Shown here: positions 36,192-47,045 of the stretch, piece after piece
Position numbering within the stretch: position 1 is the first letter of the stretch
Layout: the number at the start of each line of letters is the position of its first letter
Assembly (NCBI GenBank): GCA_003281315.1
Contig: QCCH01000006.1
Location: 1-64,000 of the forward strand
Reading direction: 5' to 3'
From: Prochlorococcus sp. AG-347-K20
GTDB lineage: Bacteria > Cyanobacteriota > Cyanobacteriia > PCC-6307 > Cyanobiaceae
Length of the DNA: 64,000 nt
Notes under the pieces: generated by a model
Told to the model about the DNA's origin: nothing
The model's database searches: none
The model's input: only the letters and a program-made list of their open reading frames with translations
Position numbers and translations under genes: made by a program

Positions 36192-37589
36192 CTATGTTTC
36201 TAAGACTCTTATATTAAAATTTACCAGATCCTTGTTGCATAAACTTTGATTATTTATGCAATTAAACCTATCTATATCAATTTTTTCGCCAGGAACTAGT
36301 AGAGGTATCCCAGGAGGATAAGGGCAAATAATATCTCCAGATATTTCATTTAATGATTGTGAGAAAGGAATACTCCGACAATTACTTCTCCAAGCAATTC
36401 CAATTTCGATTTCGGGAGCTTGAACTAATTTAAAGGGCGACCTGAGCACTTCTAAACTTTTTGATTTTTTGGAATTTAATAGTAATTTTTTCCATAACTT
36501 TTCAAATAAATTAAGAAAATCTTTTTGATTTCCAAATCCTAAGCAAAAAGTGAGAGTCATCATTTCTGGTAATTCGGCAATAAGTCCATTTCTATAAAAA
36601 AAATTATCAGCAGTAAAACCATCAATCCCAGCCTTAGAGGTATTTACTACAATTTTTAAAGGGTCTTGAGTTTCTATGAGAGGAATATTTTTTTGAATTA
36701 ATTTTTTATAAATACTTTTTGCCTCTAAAATTCTTTTTTGATATTTTGATAAACTTTTTTTGTTAAGCCAGTCCCTAATAGACTCTTCACAAGAAGAAAG
36801 TAACAAGGAACTTGGACTGGTGGTTTGCAGTAAATTAATACTTTTGATTAATTTATCTTCATTTATAAGATTCCCTTTGTACCAAAGTACCGCGGTTTGA
36901 GTTAATCCATTGAGTGACTTATGCAATGAATTAACCACTAAATCAGCGTTTGATGATAAGGCCGGTTTTGGTAAATTAAGATTTTCACAAAAAAGGAAAT
37001 ATGAACCATGAGCTTCATCAACTAAAACAGGTAATTTTTTTTGATGACAACAATCTATTAAAGGCTCTAAATCTCCGGCATAACCTTGATAAGAAGGGTT
37101 TACAAGAATAACCCCTGCAATTTTATTCTCATCAAAATTTAATTTTTTAAATACATTTTCCAACCAAATTTTAGTAATTGGTTTGTAATGACCCGTTATG
37201 GTTGAAAATTCTAAGTCAAAAAATATTGGATTTATATGCTGCATCGCACAGATTTTTATGACACTTATATGGACATTTCTAGGCATCAGGATATTTTCGC
37301 CTGGATTTGCCATTGCAATTACTGCTGATTGTATTAATCCGGAAGCTCCATTAACTCCAAAAAAACATCCTTTAGCTCCAAATTTGTCGGAGAATTCTCT
37401 TTGAGATTTAGCAATTAATCCGCTTTGGGATAGTGGGGAGCCTATTTCTGGTAGTTCGGGCAAGTCCCAATACCCAGGTGGATTTTTTAACAACTTCACT
37501 AATTTCTTTGGTAAAGCTGCCCCTCTGTTATGAGCGGGAAAGAATAAAGACTTTAAAAACTTTTTAGTTAGAAAAGATGAAATGCTCAT
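36192..37589 (-). CDS. Orn/Lys/Arg decarboxylase-family PLP enzyme
   Basis: 465 residues, fold-I PLP enzyme. FFGVNGASGLIQSAVIAM binds the cofactor phosphate. LVDEAHGSYF (Asp191, His194) holds the PLP ring, and VVNSLHKSLNGLTQ has the Schiff-base Lys224. CPYPPGIPLLVPGE near the C-terminus is the substrate-side block of the short aminotransferase-like decarboxylases of cyanobacteria and Gram-positive bacteria, shorter than the 700-residue E. coli forms. The amino-acid substrate (arginine, lysine or ornithine) is not fixed by sequence; polyamine synthesis is the likely pathway. Confidence 0.85.
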   Translation of the reverse strand: MSISSFLTKKFLKSLFFPAHNRGAALPKKLVKLLKNPPGYWDLPELPEIGSPLSQSGLIAKSQREFSDKFGAKGCFFGVNGASGLIQSAVIAMANPGENILMPRNVHISVIKICAMQHINPIFFDLEFSTITGHYKPITKIWLENVFKKLNFDENKIAGVILVNPSYQGYAGDLEPLIDCCHQKKLPVLVDEAHGSYFLFCENLNLPKPALSSNADLVVNSLHKSLNGLTQTAVLWYKGNLINEDKLIKSINLLQTTSPSSLLLSSCEESIRDWLNKKSLSKYQKRILEAKSIYKKLIQKNIPLIETQDPLKIVVNTSKAGIDGFTADNFFYRNGLIAELPEMMTLTFCLGFGNQKDFLNLFEKLWKKLLLNSKKSKSLEVLRSPFKLVQAPEIEIGIAWRSNCRSIPFSQSLNEISGDIICPYPPGIPLLVPGEKIDIDRFNCINNQSLCNKDLVNFNIRVLET

Positions 37590-37653
37590 AAAGTATTATT
37601 GACATATATAGAATGGACTACATGGTAATCTTTTTTGATATTTTTAAACTTTA

Positions 37654-39309
37654 ATGAAAAGATCTTATTCGGAATATTCAGCAAAAGAAGACTTTCTTTG
37701 GTTAATTTTGAGACCATGGATTTTTATCCCAAGAGTTTTATATATCCTTTTAACTTTTATTTTTCTTTTTTTAAGAATACTTTTTCAAGGTAACAGTAAA
37801 AATAAAAATGTACAAAAAAATCTCTCGAAATATCTTTTTGATGTAATAACGGATTTAGGGCCTTGTTTTATCAAATTAGGGCAAGCACTCTCAACTAGAC
37901 CAGATCTTGTTAGACAAGATTGGCTTACTGAACTTACAAATTTACAAGATAATCTCCCAGCATTTGAACACAAAATTGCTTTAAAAATTATTGAAGAGGA
38001 ACTTGGATCTCCTGCTAATGAATTATTTGAAGAGTTTCCAGATAGTCCTATTGCTTCAGCAAGCTTAGGTCAAGTTTATAAAGCAAAATTAAATAATTCT
38101 TATCTAGCTGTGAAAGTACAACGGCCAAATTTATACTTCCTTATAAGAAGGGATGTTATAATCTTAAGGTTTTTAGGAACTTTTTTATCCCCACTCTTAC
38201 CATTAAATATAGGTGTTGGAATTGGAGAGATAATAGATGAATTCGGTAAGGCACTTTTTGATGAAATTGACTATCTAAAAGAGGCCGAAAATGCTTTGAG
38301 GTTTGCAAATTTATTCAAAGAAAATCCAAATATTTTTATTCCTAAATTAGAAAAACAGTTTTCATCCAAAAGGGTAATCACAACTTCTTGGATTGATGGA
38401 GTTAAGTTAAGAGATCGATTTTTACTAGAGGAAAATAACTTAATACCTGCTTCGTTTATAAAAACATGTGTAATCAGTGGACTGCAGCAATTATTTGAAT
38501 TTGGATATTTTCATGCAGACCCACATCCAGGAAATATGTTTGCTCTCAAAGGAGGAAATGCAGATTGTGGGAATTTAGCTTATGTTGATTTTGGAATGAT
38601 GGATACTATTACAAATTCAGATAGACTTACTCTTATTAAGGCAATTGTCCACATAATAAACGAAGAATATTATCTTCTCGCAGAAGATTTCCAGAAATTA
38701 GGTTTTTTAACCAAAGAACAAGATCTTCAAAAACTTGTTGAACCATTAAAAGAAGTTCTAGGAGGATCTTTTGGCGCTGAGGTTGGTAATTTTAATCTTA
38801 AAAATGTAACTGACAAATTCTCAAAACTAATGTATTCCTATCCTTTCAGAGTTCCTAGTAGGTTTGCCTTAATAATAAGAGCCGTTGTTAGTCAAGAGGG
38901 TTTAGCACTAAGGTTAGATCCAGAATTTAAAATTCTAAAGATAGCTTATCCATATATTGCAAAAAAACTACTGACCGATAATTCTGAAGAAATTTTAGAC
39001 ATACTTTTAGAAGTCGTTTTTGATAAAAAAGGTCAAATCCAAATAGAAAAAGTTGAAAGTTTACTAAACATTTTATTTAGAGATTCAGAGAATATTAATT
39101 CAGATCTCATACCAGTTGCGAACGCTGGATTGAAATTATTTGTCAGTAAAAAAGGATCCGAAGTTAGGAAGAATCTTCTTTTAAGTCTTATAAAAGATGA
39201 AAAATTAGAATTTACTGATGCAAAAAAACTCTTAGCTTTAATTAGAGATACTTTTAGCCCTCTAAACATTGCAAAAAGTGCAGTACAAAATATTATTTCA
39301 ACAGTTTAG
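37654..39309 (+). CDS. UbiB/AarF/ABC1-family atypical kinase
   Basis: 551 residues. The family KxGQ motif is in CFIKLGQALSTRPDLV. ASLGQVYKAKL is the Ala-rich loop that replaces the normal kinase glycine loop, LAVKVQRPN gives the ATP-binding Lys, and HADPHPGNMF with VDFGMMD supplies the catalytic residues. A hydrophobic segment lies at about residues 24-46. Members support quinone and isoprenoid-lipid metabolism; in chloroplasts, ABC1K proteins act on plastoquinone and tocopherol. The exact role here is unknown. It is divergent from the decarboxylase. Confidence 0.88.
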   Translation: MKRSYSEYSAKEDFLWLILRPWIFIPRVLYILLTFIFLFLRILFQGNSKNKNVQKNLSKYLFDVITDLGPCFIKLGQALSTRPDLVRQDWLTELTNLQDNLPAFEHKIALKIIEEELGSPANELFEEFPDSPIASASLGQVYKAKLNNSYLAVKVQRPNLYFLIRRDVIILRFLGTFLSPLLPLNIGVGIGEIIDEFGKALFDEIDYLKEAENALRFANLFKENPNIFIPKLEKQFSSKRVITTSWIDGVKLRDRFLLEENNLIPASFIKTCVISGLQQLFEFGYFHADPHPGNMFALKGGNADCGNLAYVDFGMMDTITNSDRLTLIKAIVHIINEEYYLLAEDFQKLGFLTKEQDLQKLVEPLKEVLGGSFGAEVGNFNLKNVTDKFSKLMYSYPFRVPSRFALIIRAVVSQEGLALRLDPEFKILKIAYPYIAKKLLTDNSEEILDILLEVVFDKKGQIQIEKVESLLNILFRDSENINSDLIPVANAGLKLFVSKKGSEVRKNLLLSLIKDEKLEFTDAKKLLALIRDTFSPLNIAKSAVQNIISTV

Positions 39310-39419
39310 TTTTTCATATTTATAGTTAATTAACTTACCTATGAATTTAATTCTATTAGAATTGGATGTAATAGTTTAAAAATGAGAAGTAAAAGGATTA
39401 TTTAGCTTTGGAAGATTAA

Positions 39420-39914
39420 ATGAATATTTTGAAAAATCTCTTTTTATTTAATAAAAAATCTGAAAAAAATAAAGAATTTAGTCCTGGATTGGTTGACCAA
39501 TCTTTAGAAATTGCAAAGTTAGTAAAAGAAGCAAGAATTCAACAAAACCTTACAATTAAGGAATTGTCATACATTTCAAAAATCCCTGAACGAATAATAA
39601 ACTCTATTGAAAATAATAATAAAAGTACTAGGCCAGAGTATCCTTTTATAAGATCTATATTAATTAAATTAGAGGAATGCTTAGTATTAAAAAAAAATAC
39701 ATTATTAAATTTAGCAGTTAAAGAAAGAAAAATTATAAAGAAAAAGGGAAAGGATTTTATGTTCAGGAAATTCGATCTTATCAATACATGGCAAGGAAGT
39801 CTTTTGTATTTTTTTATATTAGTTTTAACTATTTTTATATTAAAGAGATACTTTATTTTAAATGTAAATGTTATAGAGATTCAAAATATTGAAAATCAAA
39901 TTATTGATAAATAA
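39420..39914 (+). CDS. RodZ-like membrane protein with N-terminal helix-turn-helix
   Basis: 164 residues. An XRE-type HTH (about 33-95) is visible as LVKEARIQQNLTIKELSYIS, IPERIINSIEN and YPFIRSILIKLEECL. A basic segment (KERKIIKKKGKD) precedes a single membrane helix (about 128-147, LLYFFILVLTIFILKRYF). The short tail would lie outside. This N-in layout is that of RodZ, which links MreB to the cell envelope, but the C-terminal periplasmic domain of RodZ is missing, so the protein is shorter than typical. Function is inferred only. Confidence 0.65.
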   Translation: MNILKNLFLFNKKSEKNKEFSPGLVDQSLEIAKLVKEARIQQNLTIKELSYISKIPERIINSIENNNKSTRPEYPFIRSILIKLEECLVLKKNTLLNLAVKERKIIKKKGKDFMFRKFDLINTWQGSLLYFFILVLTIFILKRYFILNVNVIEIQNIENQIIDK

Positions 39915-39927
39915 TTTTTAATAATAT

Positions 39928-41448
39928 CTATATTAGAGTTCTCCCAAAATTATTTCCTAGCTCACTAAACATTTTTATATTTTTTTCTATTTCTTCTAAA
40001 GGACAATTTAACTTCCATTTCCAGTTATTTTTTGTGGTCCCAGGTTTGTTTAATCTACTTGAATCGTCTAGAGATAATAGATCTTGTAATGGAGCGATAA
40101 AAAGATTAGCATTTGTCTCCATGCCAATTTCTATTAAATCCCAAGAAGGATTTTCTGAAAATTTATACTCATCTTTTATTCTGTTTTGGGATTCATAATC
40201 TAAATTTTTCCACCATGAAACAGAAGTAGAGTTGTCGTGAGTACCTGTATAAACAACCCAATTTTCTCCTTCTATATTCTTTGGTAGATAAGGATTATCT
40301 TCATTGCCATCAAAAGCAAATTGTAATATTTTCATGCCAGGTAGTTCGAAGTTTTTCCTTAATTTCTCTACATCTGGAGTTATTACTCCCAGATCCTCCG
40401 CAATAATAGGTAGATAGTTACCCCCTAGATCCTTTTTTACTTTATTTAATAGTGTTTTACCTGGAGAATTTATCCATTTTCCAATAATTGCCGTTTTAGA
40501 ATTGCCATTAACTCTCCAGTAACCTGCTAAACCCCTGAAATGATCAAATCTTAATATATCCACAAGTTCAAATTGTCTTTGAAATCTTTTTCTCCACCAA
40601 TTGAAATTAGTCCTTTTATGCTTTGACCAAAAGTAAGTTGGGGTACCCCATAATTGTCCTGTTGATGAAAAATAATCAGGTGGAACACCACTTTGAAAGA
40701 TTAAATCTCCATTTTTAAAAATTGAAAATAATGATTTATTACTCCATACGTCGGCGCTGTCTCTAGAGACATAAAAAGGCAAATCTCCTATCAGCTTAAT
40801 ATTTCTTGATTTTGCAAAGTTTTTAATAACGCTCCATTGCTCATCAAGATGCCATTGTATTAATTTTTTAATAAGTATCTCTTCACTTTTTTTCTTAATC
40901 CATGATTTTAAGAATTTGTTATTTTTTATTTTAAATTCTTGAGGCCATTCCCACCAAGGTAACATATTAAATTCTTCTCTGATAACAACAAATGTTGCAT
41001 AATCTTCAACCCAAGAATGCCTACTGACCCATTTTTCAAAATTAATTTTTCTTTCTTCAGATTGTGAACTCCAACCTCGCAAAAGGAGGAGACCTAATTT
41101 TTTTGTTAGGTCATCCGCAATATCAAAATCAAAATGATCTTTATTCTGATTTGTTGGACCTAGATTTTCTTTATCTGAGATGTAGATAAAACCTTTTTCG
41201 ATTAAATCATCTATATCCAAAAACCATGGGTTTATTGCAAAACTAGATGGGGAACTATATGGCGAACCTGTAGAGTCAGTAGGTGTAAGAGGTAAAAATT
41301 GCCAGTATTCAATTCCATGCTTATGAAGTTTTCTTATCCAATCTTTAGCTCCTCTCCCAAAAGTTCCACATACTCTTCCTCCCGGAATACATGTTGGATG
41401 CATAAGTACGCCTAATGATTTTCTTGCAATAATTGACTCTATAGGCAT
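39928..41448 (-). CDS. malQ: 4-alpha-glucanotransferase (amylomaltase)
   Basis: 506 residues, the usual bacterial MalQ length. GH77 motifs: FLPLTPTDSTGSPYSSPSSF, GDLPFYVSRDSADVW, LRFDHFRGLAGYW (catalytic Asp), IIAEDLGVITPDVEKLR (catalytic Glu) and YTGTHDNSTSVSWW. The enzyme moves maltosyl units between glucans and is used in glycogen breakdown. With the GH57 enzyme (57491-59092), zwf and opcA it forms the storage and dark carbon-metabolism set seen in this window. It converges with the RodZ-like gene over 13 bases. Confidence 0.96.
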   Translation of the reverse strand: MPIESIIARKSLGVLMHPTCIPGGRVCGTFGRGAKDWIRKLHKHGIEYWQFLPLTPTDSTGSPYSSPSSFAINPWFLDIDDLIEKGFIYISDKENLGPTNQNKDHFDFDIADDLTKKLGLLLLRGWSSQSEERKINFEKWVSRHSWVEDYATFVVIREEFNMLPWWEWPQEFKIKNNKFLKSWIKKKSEEILIKKLIQWHLDEQWSVIKNFAKSRNIKLIGDLPFYVSRDSADVWSNKSLFSIFKNGDLIFQSGVPPDYFSSTGQLWGTPTYFWSKHKRTNFNWWRKRFQRQFELVDILRFDHFRGLAGYWRVNGNSKTAIIGKWINSPGKTLLNKVKKDLGGNYLPIIAEDLGVITPDVEKLRKNFELPGMKILQFAFDGNEDNPYLPKNIEGENWVVYTGTHDNSTSVSWWKNLDYESQNRIKDEYKFSENPSWDLIEIGMETNANLFIAPLQDLLSLDDSSRLNKPGTTKNNWKWKLNCPLEEIEKNIKMFSELGNNFGRTLI

Positions 41449-41538
41449 GTTTTCAATATATTTTGATTCTTTAAACTTAACGTGTTTTTAATTCTCTAAA
41501 TTTAACCTTATACAAATTTTTTTTAATTGACAAATATC

Positions 41539-41596
41539 ATTGTTGATTTTTAAGTCTGGATAAATATAAAGTCTAATTTTTAATCAACAATTTTTT
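41539..41596 (+). repeat. 10-bp inverted repeat plus T tract in the prs leader
   Basis: ATTGTTGATT (41539-41548) pairs perfectly with AATCAACAAT (41582-41591) across a 33-base loop, and T continues to 41596. It lies about 100 bases before prs. It could be a terminator of a short transcript or a leader attenuator; no reading frame ends here. Confidence 0.4.
41543..41570 (+). promoter_or_regulatory. Candidate promoter of prs
   Basis: TTGATT (41543-41548) and TATAAA (41565-41570) are separated by 16 bases, giving four and five consensus matches. Transcription would start near 41577 and leave a leader of about 115 bases. The -35 box overlaps the left arm of the inverted repeat, so a dyad-binding regulator would also cover it. 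Confidence 0.35.
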
Positions 41597-41693
41597 GCTT
41601 AATTGAGGTGGCTTTAAAAATATCTAGTCATTATCTTTTGCGAAATTCACATAAACGACTACGATGATAATATAGTTTTATGGTGCAAATTTC

Positions 41694-42689
41694 GTGACAA
41701 GTTTCATCACGGCAATGCAGAGTAAAGAATCGGACTTTAATCTAACTAATAGTAGATTAAGGTTAGTAAGTGGGACAACAAACCCAAAGTTGGCTGAAGA
41801 AATTGCATCATACTTAGGGATTGAAAATGTACCTTTAATATCTAAAAGATTTGCAGATGGAGAACTTTATGTTCAGATTCAGCAATCTATTAGGGGTTGT
41901 GATGTATTCCTTATACAACCTACATGCGCTCCTGTAAACGATAGTTTAATGGAGCTGATGATCATGGTTGACGCTTGCAAAAGAGCTTCTGCAAGACAAA
42001 TAACGGCTGTAATTCCCTATTTTGGATATGCAAGGGCAGATAGGAAAACCTCAGGAAGAGAGTCTATAACTGCAAAATTAACTGCCAATTTACTAGAGAA
42101 ATCAGGAGTTGATAGAGTTTTAGCGATGGACTTACACTCGGCTCAAATACAAGGCTACTTCGATATACCATGCGATCATATTTACGGTTCACCTGTATTA
42201 ATTGATTATCTAGAATCTTTAGATTTAGAAGAAATAGTTGTAGTCTCTCCTGATGTAGGCGGGGTAGCAAGAGCAAGAGCGTTCGCGAAATTAATGAATG
42301 ATGCGCCGTTGGCTATCATTGATAAAAGGAGAGCTGCGCATAATATCGCTGAAAGTCTAACGGTTATCGGTGAAGTCAAAGGTAAAACGGCTATTCTTAT
42401 AGACGACATGATAGACACGGGAGGTACAATTTGTTCTGGAGCAAATTTACTAAAAAAAGAAGGAGCTAATAAAATATTTGCATGTGCCTCACATGCTGTA
42501 TTTTCTCCTCCTTCTTATGAAAGATTAAGTTCTAAGAATCTTTTCGAACAAGTTATTGTGACAAACAGCATACCAGTTATATATAAAGATAATTTTCCAC
42601 AGTTAAAAGTTCTTTCCGTCGCAAATATGCTTGGGGAAGCTATTTGGAGAATCCACGAAGAAAGTTCTGTTAGTTCTATGTTTAGATAA
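41694..42689 (+). CDS. prs: Ribose-phosphate pyrophosphokinase
   Basis: 331 residues from GTG at 41694; an in-frame ATG at 41715 would drop seven residues and is an equally possible start. Motifs: LRLVSGTTNPKLAEEIASYL, AVIPYFGYARADRKTSGRE, AMDLHSAQIQGYFDIPCDHI and the PRPP loop ILIDDMIDTGGT. PRPP is used for nucleotides, histidine, tryptophan and NAD. A 245-base leader upstream holds an inverted repeat and a possible promoter. Confidence 0.97.
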   Translation: MTSFITAMQSKESDFNLTNSRLRLVSGTTNPKLAEEIASYLGIENVPLISKRFADGELYVQIQQSIRGCDVFLIQPTCAPVNDSLMELMIMVDACKRASARQITAVIPYFGYARADRKTSGRESITAKLTANLLEKSGVDRVLAMDLHSAQIQGYFDIPCDHIYGSPVLIDYLESLDLEEIVVVSPDVGGVARARAFAKLMNDAPLAIIDKRRAAHNIAESLTVIGEVKGKTAILIDDMIDTGGTICSGANLLKKEGANKIFACASHAVFSPPSYERLSSKNLFEQVIVTNSIPVIYKDNFPQLKVLSVANMLGEAIWRIHEESSVSSMFR

Positions 42690-42701
42690 AAAAATTATTT
42701 T

Positions 42702-43136
42702 TTACAAACCTTGTAATTTCTTGAGTCTCTCAGTTTCAAGCTTAAATTGTTTTTCGATCTTTTCAGGAACATTATCTGGACACACTTGAAGAGCTGATTC
42801 AACTAATTGCAGAGATGCAATAAATTGTAATTGTTTCATATCAACTTTTTGTTCTTTCTTTTTCTCTATTATCTTCCCTCCATGTTTTTGTGATACTACT
42901 GATGCGAACGTTGCTGAGGCAACGTTTAATGTTTTTGGGAAATCCAGATCAAATCCTTTTCTTGTCGCATTACAGAGAAATGAAACACCCATCCCGTGAT
43001 ATAAATCTAAATCATTTTTATTGGCAGGCGAATTTTTAACATTTGCATTTACTTTATTAAATTCATTATTTGTATCAAATAAAAAAGATGAAAAAATTAG
43101 AGGAATTGCAAAAATTTTAGATATTTTTAAACTCAT
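42702..43136 (-). CDS. Exported protein of unknown function
   Basis: 144 residues. A short N-terminal hydrophobic segment (about 8-20, IFAIPLIFSSFLF) suggests export. The mature part has MGVSFLCNATRKGFDLDFPKTL, then an MKQLQFIASLQLVESALQVC stretch, with two Cys that could pair (about residues 54 and 118). The C-terminus is Lys/Glu-rich and helical. I recognise no catalytic motif and give no function. It converges with prs across 12 bases. Confidence 0.6.
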   Translation of the reverse strand: MSLKISKIFAIPLIFSSFLFDTNNEFNKVNANVKNSPANKNDLDLYHGMGVSFLCNATRKGFDLDFPKTLNVASATFASVVSQKHGGKIIEKKKEQKVDMKQLQFIASLQLVESALQVCPDNVPEKIEKQFKLETERLKKLQGL

Positions 43137-43208
43137 ATTTGATTTATTTTTAATTCACATTACTAAAGATAACATTTTTTATTTTTAAACTAAATCTGCC
43201 CACAGAAT

Positions 43209-43748
43209 TTATTTAATAATTTTAATTTCGTGATGATTCTCTACTATTTTAAGCATATTTTTGTTCCATGAATATATAACCCTAAATCTATAATTATCAG
43301 AATCTACAAGTCTTGTATGTTCAAGAATATACCAATCTTTGTAAGAAGATTCAAAAATCATTTCGTGTTCGTCGACTTGTTTAATATTTGAAATACCTTC
43401 ATCATTACTTAAATAAAAATTTTCCCTCTTAAGTTGATGGCCTTTTAAAAATGCATGCATTTCTCCTCGTTCTTTATACTGGGGATTTTCGTCAAAGAAA
43501 TTATATTTTTTTTCTGGATACCAAGTAAATTTATAATGCGACTCCCATTCAGACTTACTCTCGAGAGCTTGAATATTTATATTCATACTTAAATTATAAG
43601 TTTTTTGTGCTTCATCGAGAAAATACGTTCTATTAGATTTCCATAATCCAATATTCCTGGAAAACCACCTTTTTAAATTACTATTTAAGTTTATTTCAGG
43701 AGGGTTTTCACCGAAATGTAAATTTTTCTTTGGATTAATAGCAACCAT
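43209..43748 (-). CDS. Unknown protein, possibly CpcS/CpeS-like beta-barrel
   Basis: 179 residues, soluble. FSRNIGLWKSNRTYFLDE followed by alternating beta strands (SEWESHYKFTWYP, MIFESSYKDWYILEHTRL, YRFRVIYSWNKNMLKIVE) resembles the W-x-S-x-R-T-x-Y start and up-and-down barrel of the CpcS/CpeS bilin-lyase superfamily. Other lipocalin-like proteins share this pattern, so the assignment is weak. If it is a lyase relative, it would be of interest in an organism that has few phycobiliproteins. It is leftward and separate from its neighbours. Confidence 0.55.
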   Translation of the reverse strand: MVAINPKKNLHFGENPPEINLNSNLKRWFSRNIGLWKSNRTYFLDEAQKTYNLSMNINIQALESKSEWESHYKFTWYPEKKYNFFDENPQYKERGEMHAFLKGHQLKRENFYLSNDEGISNIKQVDEHEMIFESSYKDWYILEHTRLVDSDNYRFRVIYSWNKNMLKIVENHHEIKIIK

Positions 43749-43854
43749 TTATAAAAAAGTCCTATTTATTTAATAGCCTATCTGTAAAATAAAAAAAAAT
43801 ATCTTAAGGTGTTTATAAGGATTAACAGCTTTTCAACACTTCAGAGGAATTCAT

Positions 43855-44973
43855 TTGAATGATAAAAAAGAGCTAAAATTAATACTTGTGGCAGCTAGAA
43901 ATCAACTTTCTAGTAATGATATTAAGTCCCTAATAGCTTATTTAGAATCAGATGATTGTGAGTTTGAGACATCTCTCCAGATCTCAGAACCCACAGAGCA
44001 ACCAGAATTACTTGAATTACATAGATTAGTTGCTATTCCTGCTCTTATAAAGGTTTCCCCAGCTCCAAAGCAAATATTTGCTGGAAGTAATATTTTCTCT
44101 CAGTTGCAAAAATGGTTGCCAAGGTGGTCACAGGAAGGCTTAACAAAAAATCTTGGGATTAATTTGCAGCCATCCAAAATTGATTCAACAAGAACTCAAA
44201 AAGAATTTCTATTGGAAGATGAACTTCTTGTTTTAAGACAAGAAAATGAGACATTAACAAAAAGAATAGAATCTCAGGAAAGATTATTAAGAATGGTCGC
44301 GCATGAATTAAGAACACCTTTAACAGCTGCTACTTTGGCTGTTCAAAGTCAAAAACTCGGACAAATAGATATTTCAAAATTGCAGGAGGTTATTAAAAGA
44401 CGTCTTGAAGAGATTGAACTCTTATCTCAGGATCTTTTAGAGGTTGGAACAACTAAATGGGAAGCATTATTTAATCCTCAGAAAATTGATTTAGGTAATA
44501 TTAGTGCTGAAGTAATACTCGAATTAGAAAAATTATGGAGATTAAGGAATATTGAAATTGATACTGATATTCCATCTGATCTGCCAAGTGTATTTGCAGA
44601 TCAAAGAAGAATGAGGCAAGTTTTTTTAAATTTATTTGAAAATGCTATTAAATTTTCTAAAGATTCTGGATCTATAAAAATCACTATGATTCATAAGACA
44701 AATCAATGGGTAGAAATAACAATTTGTGACAAAGGTGCAGGTATTCCTTTGAGCGAACAAAAAAGAATTTTTCTAGATAGGGTTAGACTTCCCCAGACTT
44801 CTGAAGGAACTTCAGGATTTGGTATAGGGTTATCAGTATGTAGGAGAATAGTACAAGTCCATGGAGGAAGAATATGGGTTGTATCTGAAGTAGGGGAAGG
44901 TTCCTGCTTCCATTTCACAGTTCCTGTGTGGCAAGGACAAAACAAAGAGCAACAATACTTGACGAAAGGCTAG
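43855..44973 (+). CDS. sasA: Circadian output histidine kinase SasA
   Basis: 372 residues from TTG at 43855, with AGAGGAA upstream as a good ribosome binding site; the ATG at 43859 is out of frame. An N-terminal KaiB-like domain (about 7-95, with [13 protein letters not shown] and [12 protein letters not shown]) precedes a coiled coil, then the kinase: [14 protein letters not shown] (His150), [10 protein letters not shown] (N box), CDKGAGIP (G1) and [11 protein letters not shown] (G2). SasA binds KaiC and normally phosphorylates RpaA, which is not encoded in this window. The gene is complete. Confidence 0.96.
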   Translation: MNDKKELKLILVAARNQLSSNDIKSLIAYLESDDCEFETSLQISEPTEQPELLELHRLVAIPALIKVSPAPKQIFAGSNIFSQLQKWLPRWSQEGLTKNLGINLQPSKIDSTRTQKEFLLEDELLVLRQENETLTKRIESQERLLRMVAHELRTPLTAATLAVQSQKLGQIDISKLQEVIKRRLEEIELLSQDLLEVGTTKWEALFNPQKIDLGNISAEVILELEKLWRLRNIEIDTDIPSDLPSVFADQRRMRQVFLNLFENAIKFSKDSGSIKITMIHKTNQWVEITICDKGAGIPLSEQKRIFLDRVRLPQTSEGTSGFGIGLSVCRRIVQVHGGRIWVVSEVGEGSCFHFTVPVWQGQNKEQQYLTKG

Positions 44974-45014
44974 CCTTACTCTTAGTTTTTAATAAGCTGT
45001 TATGCTAGTTTCCT

Positions 45015-45087
45015 GGCCCCATCGTCTAGAGGCCTAGGACACCTCCCTTTCACGGAGGCGACAGGGGTTCGAATCCCCTTGGGGCTA
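45015..45087 (+). tRNA. tRNA-Glu (anticodon TTC)
   Basis: GGCCCCA (45015-45021) pairs with TGGGGCT (45080-45086), the first pair being G-U, and A at 45087 is the discriminator. The anticodon stem CCTCC/GGAGG encloses CTTTCAC with TTC. The T arm is AGGGG-TTCGAAT-CCCCT. CCA is not encoded. Charged tRNA-Glu is also the first precursor of chlorophyll and heme through HemA, so this single molecule serves translation and tetrapyrrole synthesis. Confidence 0.97.
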
Positions 45088-45098
45088 TTAATTTAAAT

Positions 45099-45641
45099 TT
45101 ATAACGATCTTTTTGATGATTTTGCTTGCCTATCTACGGCAATTAAATTTTCTGAAAGATCCTTTTTCAGTCTTTTCTCTATCATCCCTATTGGCATCCA
45201 CTGACAACCTTGAACAGTAAGATCATAAATTAATGAGTTTGTTGAAGTATTTTTAATATTTTGAATTTTCCAACTACCCTCAAACTTTCTGAAATCACCT
45301 TTTATTAAATTAAATTTTAAGAGGCCAAGCTCCTTATCTTCAAATAAATCTATAGTTACTTCAGCTGAAAACTTTATGCCAAGGAAATCCTGAGCCCCAA
45401 CTTGTTTGAGGTGGACATTATTTCCCTTCTGAAATATTTTTTTGCTCGATAAAAGATTTGGTATGTAGAGATTTAGCCGATCATAATCTGTTAAAACACT
45501 CCACAAAGAATCAAAACTTGCAGAAGTTGTAAGTTGAGCTGCCAGTCGTCTTGTCCCACTGGAAAACTTCTCCATCGTCTGCTCAATTGTCCTGTAATCA
45601 TTGTTTTTAAAATGATCTTCTGATTCTTGAGGATTATTCAT
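45099..45641 (-). CDS. SRPBCC (polyketide cyclase/START-like) protein
   Basis: 180 residues, soluble. ARRLAAQLTTSASFDSLWSVL and LTDYDRLNLYIPNLLSSKKI are the start of the cyclase/dehydrase fold; VHLKQVGAQDFLGIKFSAEV and FEGSWKIQNI follow, and the long C-terminal helix (MIEKRLKKDLSENLIAVDRQA) closes the hydrophobic pocket. The family binds lipids, polyketides or, in some photosynthetic organisms, pigment intermediates. Ligand unknown. It faces tRNA-Glu and is divergent from petH. Confidence 0.8.
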   Translation of the reverse strand: MNNPQESEDHFKNNDYRTIEQTMEKFSSGTRRLAAQLTTSASFDSLWSVLTDYDRLNLYIPNLLSSKKIFQKGNNVHLKQVGAQDFLGIKFSAEVTIDLFEDKELGLLKFNLIKGDFRKFEGSWKIQNIKNTSTNSLIYDLTVQGCQWMPIGMIEKRLKKDLSENLIAVDRQAKSSKRSL

Positions 45642-45819
45642 AAATGAATTTTTTAATTAGATAAAAAATTATTTTTGTGTAACTATACAGATAAAAACAA
45701 CAAATACTGAAAAATTAAAATAATTTCTTTTATTTATCCCGATCTCAAAACGTAACCATTTTTGTAAAATCACTACAAATTAAACTACAAATTGATAATC
45801 TTTTATAAAAGAAATCTAA

Positions 45820-46935
<1,116 letters not shown>

Positions 46936-47045
46936 ATATTTTATATCTAGATTTAAGTTTCACCTACTAAATACTTTTTGGTTTAGACACAATATGTAGC
47001 TAATATTTAAAAAAAAGAGGATTTTAAATAAAGAATATTAAAAAT

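Noticed and set aside
39341..39379. 12-codon frame between the UbiB-like and RodZ-like genes
   Set aside because: Very short, hydrophobic, and overlaps a small AATTCT/AGAATT dyad; nothing supports coding.
45764..45776. NtcA-like box before petH (GTA...TAC)
   Set aside because: The spacer is 7 bases instead of 8, and no well placed -10 box is associated with it.
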